DNA of 7,878 nucleotides, taken from positions 1 through 7,878 of the forward strand of contig DXOJ01000228.1 in the NCBI GenBank assembly GCA_019412865.1. The letters run 5' to 3'. Of the stretch, positions 1 to 5,357 are shown piece by piece. Origin of the DNA: Bacteroides sp. Lineage in GTDB: Bacteria; Bacteroidota; Bacteroidia; Bacteroidales; Bacteroidaceae. How positions within the stretch are numbered: position 1 is the stretch's first letter; the number at the start of each line of letters is the position of its first letter. The position numbers and the translations under genes were made by a program. Below the pieces are notes generated by a model. It did no database searches. It saw only the letters and a list, made by a program, of their open reading frames with translations, and was not told the DNA's origin.

Positions 1-192
1 CCGGTGACGAAAATATACTTTGTTTCTCCCACAGCTATAACTGTTTTAATAATTGTTTACTTAGTAGTATTCTTACGAACTTAAAAACCGCAAAATTATA
101 AAAAAAAGAGGAAGATTACAGTCTTTCGTCTCCACAATTTTATTAAAAAATGCAATTTTAAAAGAATCCTATGATTTCTGAACAAAATAATG

Positions 193-200
193 TAGCTTTG
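193..200 (+). promoter_or_regulatory. Bacteroides-type -7 promoter box for the DUF3078 gene
   Basis: TAGCTTTG fits the Bacteroides -7 consensus TAnnTTTG exactly and ends 21 bases before the ATG at 222, which implies a 5' leader of only about 15 nt. No convincing TTTG -33 box lies 19-21 bases upstream, where the sequence is around CCTATGA, so only half of the promoter is supported. The flanking DNA (1-221) is very AT-rich and I see no gene in it. Confidence 0.5.
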
Positions 201-221
201 TAGCCTAAACCATAGACAAAT

Positions 222-1730
222 ATGATGAGAATTACTACTTTATGTTCAGCGTTTATCCTGTCAATCTTATCGTTATCGCTTTTTGCGCAGGAACCTGTCG
301 AATCCGCTTCACTTCCGACTGACTCTCTGCAGCCTGCTCCTGAAGTGATTAAACCAGCCAAAACGGTTAAATCTTCAACAGTGGTGGCAAAAGCCAGAGT
401 CGTGAGGGCAGATACCCTTTCTGCAGAACTTCAGAAATATTTGATGCTCAAACTGAATATGTCGGGGCCGACTCCGAAACTGGATACCGTTTCTTATTTA
501 TATAATAAGTATGTCGCGCAATTAGATTATTTGAACGACCTGTCTGTGCCGCCACGTTATATTCCGTCTGATCCCGATTATTTTCGTCTGTTCACACCAT
601 TGGCATATTATTATGCTCCGATGGCACAATATTCGAAATTGGAATGGAAACCTATGCAATGGGACACCACTCCTCAACTGACAGCGGAACTTTTACCTTA
701 TGATACCCTGGTATTTACCAAGACCCAGCGTGCCGAGAAAATAGTGAACAGTGCATTGATGGATCTTTATTTGGAACATCCGAACTTGGTTGTCACTACA
801 GAAGACCGTATTATGAGTCGTGATGTATTCCGTCATGATGTGAAGCCGAAGATATCTCCGAAAGCAACAGTTATCCATCTGTTCCAACCGGAAAATATGG
901 ATGATAATGTAGGAAAGGCCAATATGAAGATAAGTCGACCGAACTGGTGGGTGACCGGAGGTAACGGGTCGTTGCAGATCAGCCAGAACCACCTTTCGGA
1001 TAACTGGTATAAGGGAGGTGAAAGTAACTTCTCCGGGTTAGCCACTTTCCAGGTTTTTGCCAACTATAATGATAATGAAAAAGTCCTGTTTGAGAACCAG
1101 CTGGAAGCTAAAGTGGGTATGACCTCCACTCCGTCAGATGAATATCATAAATATCTGTTCAATACCGACCAGTTTCGTTTATATAATAAATTAGGTTTGA
1201 GAGCTTTCAAGAATTGGTATTATACCATTTCGTCCGAGTTTAAGACACAGTTTTTCAACGGATATAAAGCTAACAGCGAAGAATTGGTTTCATCTTTGCT
1301 GTCTCCGGCCGATTTGGCGGTCAGTGTCGGTATGGACTACAAACTGAGCAAGAAGAAGTTCAATCTTTCCGTGTTTGCGGCCCCGCTCACCTACAACTTG
1401 CGCTACGTGGGTAGCTCGGAAGTCAACGAAACGAAGTTTGGTTTGGAAGAGGGCAAATGTTCCAAAAACGATTTTGGTTCTCAGTTACAATCCACCTTCA
1501 ATTGGAACATCATCGCTTCCGTCACATTGGAGTCCCGTCTCAACTACCTCACCAATTACCATTGGGCCCGCGTAGAGTGGGAGAATACGTTCAACTTCGT
1601 GCTGAACCGCTACCTCTCTACCAAGCTTTATCTGCATGCCCGTTTCGATGATAGCTCCAAGCCCACAGAAGGCAACAGCTTCTTCCAATTGAAAGAACTT
1701 CTGAGCTTCGGCATCAACTATAAATGGTGA
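222..1730 (+). CDS. DUF3078 family outer-membrane-type protein
   Basis: This gene encodes a 502-residue exported protein of the Bacteroidota DUF3078 family, whose biochemical role is not established. A hydrophobic signal peptide covers about residues 3-22 and ends at an AQE-type cleavage site. A proline-rich, low-complexity stretch follows to about residue 60. The DUF3078 signature starts near N241-W242-W243 and runs through the segments [10 protein letters not shown] and [20 protein letters not shown]. The second half alternates aromatic and polar residues as in beta strands and ends in an aromatic residue (final W502), as outer-membrane beta-barrels do. Location in the outer membrane is therefore my inference. 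The start at 222 is chosen because it begins directly before the signal peptide and sits just after a -7 box; the next codon is also ATG. The gene is separated from the polysaccharide operon by its own spacer and a new promoter, so it is probably a flanking gene. The last third (about 1370-1730) is visibly richer in GC than the middle. Confidence 0.88.
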   Translation: MMRITTLCSAFILSILSLSLFAQEPVESASLPTDSLQPAPEVIKPAKTVKSSTVVAKARVVRADTLSAELQKYLMLKLNMSGPTPKLDTVSYLYNKYVAQLDYLNDLSVPPRYIPSDPDYFRLFTPLAYYYAPMAQYSKLEWKPMQWDTTPQLTAELLPYDTLVFTKTQRAEKIVNSALMDLYLEHPNLVVTTEDRIMSRDVFRHDVKPKISPKATVIHLFQPENMDDNVGKANMKISRPNWWVTGGNGSLQISQNHLSDNWYKGGESNFSGLATFQVFANYNDNEKVLFENQLEAKVGMTSTPSDEYHKYLFNTDQFRLYNKLGLRAFKNWYYTISSEFKTQFFNGYKANSEELVSSLLSPADLAVSVGMDYKLSKKKFNLSVFAAPLTYNLRYVGSSEVNETKFGLEEGKCSKNDFGSQLQSTFNWNIIASVTLESRLNYLTNYHWARVEWENTFNFVLNRYLSTKLYLHARFDDSSKPTEGNSFFQLKELLSFGINYKW

Positions 1731-1735
1731 TTAGC

Positions 1736-1754
1736 AAAAAATAAAGCATTTTTT
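1736..1754 (+). terminator. Weak AT-only hairpin with T-run after the DUF3078 gene
   Basis: AAAAAAT (1736-1742) and ATTTTTT (1748-1754) are perfect inverted repeats around a 5-base loop, five bases after the stop codon. The right arm doubles as a T-run, as in an intrinsic terminator. The stem has no G-C pairs and would be weak, so termination here is only a possibility. It lies just upstream of the next promoter, where a terminator would be expected. Confidence 0.3.
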
Positions 1755-1755
1755 C

Positions 1756-1787
1756 TTGTTTATTATTTATGATTTTGCCTATCTTTG
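1756..1787 (+). promoter_or_regulatory. Bacteroides-type promoter of the polysaccharide operon
   Basis: A perfect -7 box TATCTTTG (1780-1787, consensus TAnnTTTG) is preceded by TTG (1756-1758) with a 21-base spacer, close to the TTTG -33 element of the Bacteroides housekeeping sigma factor. Transcription should begin at about 1791-1796, giving a leader of about 50 nt before upxY. I found no pair of inverted repeats bracketing this promoter inside the window, so it looks fixed and not invertible. It is the best promoter in the window and probably drives upxY and all the genes downstream. Confidence 0.75.
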
Positions 1788-1800
1788 CCCCGAATTTAAT

Positions 1801-1821
1801 CCGTCACCCACCAGGTGACGG
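1801..1821 (+). promoter_or_regulatory. GC-rich hairpin at the 5' end of the upxY leader
   Basis: CCGTCACC (1801-1808) and GGTGACGG (1814-1821) form a perfect 8-bp stem with a CACCA loop; T1800 and G1822 could add a wobble pair. It stands out in AT-rich DNA and would start within about 10 nt of the predicted transcript start. No T-run follows, so it is not an intrinsic terminator. UpxY proteins are known to act through the 5' leader of their own operons, so this is a candidate loading, pausing or RNA-stabilising element. That role is inference. Confidence 0.6.
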
Positions 1822-1824
1822 GAA

Positions 1825-1845
1825 ATGAAGGGTAAAAATACATGA
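1825..1845 (+). other. Six-codon mini-ORF overlapping the upxY start
   Basis: ATG at 1825 opens a frame coding MKGKNT whose TGA (1843-1845) overlaps the upxY ATG (1842-1844) in the arrangement ATGA. It begins four bases after the leader hairpin. Such an overlap could couple translation of upxY to the mini-ORF, but a six-codon frame easily arises by chance and no strong Shine-Dalgarno sequence supports it. Confidence 0.25.
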
Positions 1846-2411
1846 TCATTAACGAAAATAACGATCAAATTCTTCTGCCAACAAATGTGATTGGCAGCAG
1901 CGTAGCGCGCTCAAAACGTTGGTTGGTGGCAATCGTACGTATTTGTCACGAGAAAAAAACGGGTGAGCGGCTTACGAAAATGGGGATCGAAAATTTCCTT
2001 CCAATTCAACAAGAAGTCCATCAATGGAGCGACCGCCGTAAAATTGTCGACCGGGTACTGCTTCCGATGATGATTTTCGTTCACGTTGATCTGCAAGAAC
2101 AAAAAGAAGTCCTGACTTTATCTTCTATCAGCCGTTACTTGGTACTACGTGGGGAGAGTACCCCGGCTATTATTCCTGACCAGCAAATGTCGCGATTTAA
2201 ATTCATGCTCGACTATTCGGACGAAACGATTAGTTTGAGTACATCACCATTGGCTCCGGGAGAAAAAATACGAGTAATAAAAGGACCATTGGCAGGACTG
2301 GAAGGGGAATTATTAAATGTGAACGGGAAATCGAAAGTAGCCGTCCGATTGACAATGTTGGGATGTGCATGTGTCGATATACCAGTAGGATGTGTAGAAG
2401 TATTAGCCTAA
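1842..2411 (+). CDS. upxY: UpxY-family NusG-like transcription antiterminator
   Basis: This gene encodes a 189-residue specialised NusG paralog. Proteins of this family travel with RNA polymerase and prevent early termination inside their own polysaccharide operon. After a short polar lead, the NusG N-terminal domain starts near W27 (RWLVAIVRICHEKK) and continues through ENFLPIQQEVHQWSDRRK and a hydrophobic strand LPMMIFVHVDL. The C-terminal KOW domain is clear at about residues 140-168 (GEKIRVIKGPLAGLEGEL), followed by a Cys-containing tail MLGCACVDIPVG. Length matches the UpxY family. The ATG at 1842 is the first in-frame start after the promoter. The gene is first in the operon, with a structured leader before it and a 143-nt gap after it. 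No upxZ gene (the usual partner that inhibits UpxY proteins of other loci) follows. A dedicated role in reading through the genes on its right is inferred from position and family. Confidence 0.92.
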   Translation: MIINENNDQILLPTNVIGSSVARSKRWLVAIVRICHEKKTGERLTKMGIENFLPIQQEVHQWSDRRKIVDRVLLPMMIFVHVDLQEQKEVLTLSSISRYLVLRGESTPAIIPDQQMSRFKFMLDYSDETISLSTSPLAPGEKIRVIKGPLAGLEGELLNVNGKSKVAVRLTMLGCACVDIPVGCVEVLA

Positions 2412-2458
2412 AATCATCGCTAATCAATCAATAATCATAGATAAATAAGAAAGTTGGA

Positions 2459-2496
2459 TACTCTGTTTTGTAGAGTAGCCCTGTTCGGGCTGGCTA
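2459..2496 (+). promoter_or_regulatory. Abutting, competing hairpins in the upxY-dehydratase leader
   Basis: TACTCT (2459-2464) pairs with AGAGTA (2472-2477) around a GTTTTGT loop. It abuts AGCCC (2477-2481) pairing with GGGCT (2487-2491) around TGTTC. The two stems share A2477. An alternative stem, TAGCC (2476-2480) with GGCTA (2492-2496), excludes both in full form. No T-run follows the GC-rich stem, so it is not a plain intrinsic terminator; pausing, RNA processing or attenuation are possible. The rest of 2412-2554 has no good promoter; it contains a 10-codon frame at 2500-2532 that I do not regard as supported. Confidence 0.5.
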
Positions 2497-2540
2497 TAAA
2501 TGCAGGTCGGCTTTCGTTTGCTATTCTTTTAATTAATTTC

Positions 2541-2547
2541 AGGGGGG
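2541..2547 (+). promoter_or_regulatory. Strong purine-rich ribosome binding site
   Basis: AGGGGGG lies 7 bases before the ATG at 2555 and is the most Shine-Dalgarno-like site in the window; the other genes have weak or no such motif, as is common in Bacteroidota. It supports 2555 as the start over the in-frame ATG at 2564. Confidence 0.6.
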
Positions 2548-2554
2548 ATAAAAA

Positions 2555-4498
2555 ATGAGATACATGGGGGATTTCTTTAAAGCTGTTTTTGGAGCCTATC
2601 AAGAATTGAGATTGAAGAGAAAGTATGTTAATTATTGGATCGTACTTTCTTTGGATACTCTCTTGTCCACAATAAGTACATTAATTTCCATTCTTTTTAT
2701 TTCAGGTTTTATAGTCCATATCAACAAAACGCCTTTCTTAATACTCCTGCTTTGTTCCGGAGTTTTCAGCCTTACGCTCTTCTATTTTTTCAATGTCCAC
2801 AAAAACATCATACGCCATGCTTCAATCAAGAGCATTGGTAAGATTACACTTGCTCTACTGCTTAAAGAAGTAGGTTTACTGATTGTCTCCTTGTTAGGAG
2901 GTGATTGGATTGAGTATCGCTATCTTTGGGCTTGTTGCTTTATTGATTTGTTGATATCTATTGTCGTTTTGGTTGGTTTCCGCGTCACCTTGCTATTAGT
3001 CTATGACCTTGTGGTGATTCAAATAGGAAGAGTTAAAAAAACGAATGTACTGATCTATGGAACAGATGATAAAAGCGTGTCGTTACAACAACGCATGTAT
3101 ACCAGCAAGCATTATCAAGTAGTAGGATACATCAATCCCAATCAACGTTTGAAGTCCTACCGAATCTCCGACTTGCCTGTCTATTTCTTCAAGAACGAAG
3201 AAAACTTCACTCATTTCATGAGTAAGCGCACCATTGGAGGCATCATCTTTCCTTCCTACGAAGCTGTGCAGCGTGAGTCGGAAACACTCGTCCGGTATGG
3301 ACAGAAGATCGGTATCAAGAATCTGGTCTCTCCTCCCATTGACATTGTGGGCAGTGGATTGAAGAAAACGGCGATCCGCGAAGTGAAGATCGAAGACCTG
3401 CTGGGTCGCGAAGAGATCAAAATCAATATGCAGGAGATTATAGATAACTTCTCGGGCAAAGTCGTGATGGTGACAGGAGCTGCCGGCAGCATCGGTAGCG
3501 AACTATGCCGCCAGATTGCTACTTTTGGAGTGAAGCACTTAGTGCTCTTCGACAATGCCGAAACTCCCATGCACGAAATCCGCTTGGAACTAGAAAAATC
3601 ATTCCCAGAACTGCATTTTACCCCTTTCATTGGCGATGTTCGTAGCTGCGAACGACTACGGATGGTTTTCGAAAAGTTTCATCCGCAAGTCGTGTTTCAT
3701 GCTGCAGCTTACAAACACGTTCCTTTGATGGAAGAGAATCCATGCGAAGCAGTTCTTGTCAATGTGGTAGGATCTCGTCACGTCGCCGACTTCTGTGTGG
3801 AATACAACGTGGAGAAAATGATCATGATTTCTACCGATAAAGCTGTCAACCCTACCAACGTCATGGGTGCTTCTAAACGTCTGGCAGAAATTTATGTGCA
3901 GAGCCTAGGCTTAGCCATTGAACGGGGCGAGATTTCCGGAACTACCAAATTTGTGACTACCCGCTTCGGTAATGTGCTGGGTAGCAATGGGAGTGTGATC
4001 CCTTACTTCCGCAAACAGATAGCGACCGGTGGTCCTGTCACAGTGACTCATCCTGATATTACTCGCTTCTTTATGACTATCCCCGAAGCTTGCCGTCTGG
4101 TAATGGAGGCCGCCACAATGGGTGAGGGCAATGAGATCTTTGTCTTTGAGATGGGAAAAGCTGTCAAGATCGTTGATCTGGCGACTCGTATGATTGAATT
4201 GGCGGGGTATCGTCCGGATGAAGACATAAAAATAGAATTTACGGGCTTACGTCCGGGTGAGAAGCTTTATGAAGAGGTGTTGAGCGATAAAGAAAATACA
4301 ATCCCGACGGAGAATAAGAAAATCATGATAGCCAAAGTTCGTCGGTATGAGTATGCAGATATTCTTGATACTTATGCAGAATTTGAAAAGTTGTCGCGTG
4401 CGGTAAAGATCATGGATACCGTGCGGTTGATGAAGAAAGTTGTGCCGGAATTTAAATCAAAAAATTCTCCGCGATTTGAAGTTTTAGATAAAGAATAA
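2555..4498 (+). CDS. Membrane-anchored UDP-GlcNAc 4,6-dehydratase, WbpM/CapD type
   Basis: This gene encodes a 647-residue nucleotide-sugar dehydratase, the usual length for the large WbpM/CapD/PglF group. Four membrane helices lie at about residues 28-54, 60-79, 96-115 and 124-150. A Rossmann-like CoA-binding-type domain follows (TNVLIYGT near 162). The catalytic SDR domain has the NAD(P) motif TGAAGSIG (307-314), HAAAYKHVPLMEENP, and STDKAVNPTNVMGASKR (426-442), then LRPGEKLYEEVL (565-576). The Tyr of the usual YxxxK pair is Met here (M437, K441), which is the altered Ser-Met-Lys triad of WbpM-like enzymes; D428 and K429 match the catalytic Asp-Lys pair of FlaA1-type enzymes. The family makes UDP-2-acetamido-2,6-dideoxy-4-hexulose, the precursor of QuiNAc, FucNAc or bacillosamine-type sugars; which one applies cannot be told here. 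The enzyme should sit on the inner face of the cytoplasmic membrane. It is the first biosynthetic gene after upxY. The soluble catalytic half is richer in GC than the membrane half. Confidence 0.92.
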   Translation: MRYMGDFFKAVFGAYQELRLKRKYVNYWIVLSLDTLLSTISTLISILFISGFIVHINKTPFLILLLCSGVFSLTLFYFFNVHKNIIRHASIKSIGKITLALLLKEVGLLIVSLLGGDWIEYRYLWACCFIDLLISIVVLVGFRVTLLLVYDLVVIQIGRVKKTNVLIYGTDDKSVSLQQRMYTSKHYQVVGYINPNQRLKSYRISDLPVYFFKNEENFTHFMSKRTIGGIIFPSYEAVQRESETLVRYGQKIGIKNLVSPPIDIVGSGLKKTAIREVKIEDLLGREEIKINMQEIIDNFSGKVVMVTGAAGSIGSELCRQIATFGVKHLVLFDNAETPMHEIRLELEKSFPELHFTPFIGDVRSCERLRMVFEKFHPQVVFHAAAYKHVPLMEENPCEAVLVNVVGSRHVADFCVEYNVEKMIMISTDKAVNPTNVMGASKRLAEIYVQSLGLAIERGEISGTTKFVTTRFGNVLGSNGSVIPYFRKQIATGGPVTVTHPDITRFFMTIPEACRLVMEAATMGEGNEIFVFEMGKAVKIVDLATRMIELAGYRPDEDIKIEFTGLRPGEKLYEEVLSDKENTIPTENKKIMIAKVRRYEYADILDTYAEFEKLSRAVKIMDTVRLMKKVVPEFKSKNSPRFEVLDKE

Positions 4499-4514
4499 TA
4501 AACTTGAAGATTTT

Positions 4515-5348
4515 ATGAATAAACTATTTTATATGTATATGAATGTACAAGGCATGAGACGCAATGTGTTTACCTGCCTGATTACGATATTTTTACTCGC
4601 GTCTTGTCAGTCATACAAAAAGGTGCCTTACTTGCAGGATGTGGAAGTTATGGAACAGACAGCTCAACAGGAAAATTTGTATGACGCCAAAATAATGCCT
4701 AAAGATCTACTTACTATTGTGGTTTCGTGTACTAGCCCGGAGTTGGCGGTTCCTTTCAATCTGACGGTAGCTAGCCCTGCTAGTGTGGCTACTGGAAATT
4801 CGCAGTTGACTGTTCAGCCGGTTCTACAACCTTATCTAGTGGATAATGAAGGAAAGATTAATTTTCCTGTTTTGGGTGAATTGAATGTAGGAGGACTAAC
4901 GAAGAGAGAGGCTGAACAACTGATAGTGGATAAACTAAAACCCTATATCAAAGAAACTCCGATCGTAACAGTTCGCATGGTAAATTATAAAATTTCTGTA
5001 CTGGGTGAAGTTGCCCGTCCCGGTACATTTACGATCAGCAATGAAAAAGTGAATCTGTTGGAAGCTCTTGCTATGGCAGGTGATATGACTGTCTGGGGAG
5101 TTCGTGATAATGTTAAACTGATTCGTGAGGGTGCTAATGGCAAACAGGAGATTGTGACGTTAGATTTAAACAAAGCGGAGACAATTCTTTCCCCATATTA
5201 CTGGTTACAACAGAATGACATTGTTTATGTGACTCCTAATAAAGCAAAAGCACGTAACTCCGATATCGGTAACAGTACTAGTTTGTGGTTCTCCGCTACG
5301 TCTATTCTGGTATCACTGGCGAGTTTATTAGTAACAATCTTCAAATAG
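4515..5348 (+). CDS. wza: Wza-like outer-membrane polysaccharide export lipoprotein
   Basis: This gene encodes a lipoprotein of up to 277 residues in the polysaccharide export (Wza) family, which forms the outer-membrane exit channel for capsule or exopolysaccharide. A hydrophobic signal ends in the lipobox LASC, with the lipidated cysteine at residue 31. The export domain begins near KIMPKDLLTI (59-68) and runs through PYLVDNEGKINFPVLGEL. An SLBB domain follows at about 159-245 (KISVLGEVARPGTF, then LLEALAMAGDM). The C-terminus is one hydrophobic helix (about 257-276), placed like the helix that crosses the outer membrane in E. coli Wza; that equivalence is inference. At this length it has fewer SLBB repeats than E. 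coli Wza, as is common in Bacteroidota. Start choice is uncertain: from 4515 the signal has a long lead with several Met residues, while the in-frame ATG at 4554 (Met14) gives a normal 17-residue signal (MRRNVF). The gene lies 16 bases after the dehydratase and 9 before the kinase gene, so it is surely in the same operon. Confidence 0.9.
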   Translation: MNKLFYMYMNVQGMRRNVFTCLITIFLLASCQSYKKVPYLQDVEVMEQTAQQENLYDAKIMPKDLLTIVVSCTSPELAVPFNLTVASPASVATGNSQLTVQPVLQPYLVDNEGKINFPVLGELNVGGLTKREAEQLIVDKLKPYIKETPIVTVRMVNYKISVLGEVARPGTFTISNEKVNLLEALAMAGDMTVWGVRDNVKLIREGANGKQEIVTLDLNKAETILSPYYWLQQNDIVYVTPNKAKARNSDIGNSTSLWFSATSILVSLASLLVTIFK

Positions 5349-5357
5349 TAGCATCAT

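Noticed and set aside
3..9. GGTGACG at the window start recurs at 1814-1820 and inverted at 1802-1808, suggesting a long-range inverted repeat.
   Set aside because: Only 7 bases match and the similarity does not extend into the flanks.
1..84. Frame 1 is open from the window edge to TAA at 82-84, coding a hydrophobic 27-residue tail that could be the end of an upstream gene.
   Set aside because: Frame 3 is also open over almost the same stretch, and AT-rich DNA readily yields Ile/Leu/Val/Phe/Tyr codons. There is no independent support for either frame.
91..98. CAAAATTA is the reverse complement of a TAnnTTTG -7 box and could drive a leftward gene.
   Set aside because: No -33 element lies at the right distance and there is no minus-strand ATG between it and the left window edge.
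693..1063. Two overlapping minus-strand open frames (99 and 76 codons) inside the DUF3078 gene.
   Set aside because: They are antisense shadows of a well-supported gene, with no promoter or recognisable domain.
1893..1904. GGCAGCAGCGTA in the early upxY coding region matches 9 of 12 bases of the E. coli ops element recognised by RfaH.
   Set aside because: It lies inside coding sequence, UpxY is only distantly related to RfaH, and an ops-like site is not an established UpxY target. A 9/12 match can arise by chance.
1933..1942. TCGTACGTAT resembles the inverted-repeat core of invertible Bacteroides capsule promoters.
   Set aside because: It is inside upxY, matches imperfectly, and no partner repeat is seen on the other side of the promoter.
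2500..2532. A 10-codon frame (MQVGFRLLFF) in the leader before the dehydratase gene.
   Set aside because: It has no ribosome binding site, its stop is 22 bases before the dehydratase ATG so there is no coupling overlap, and its length is expected by chance.
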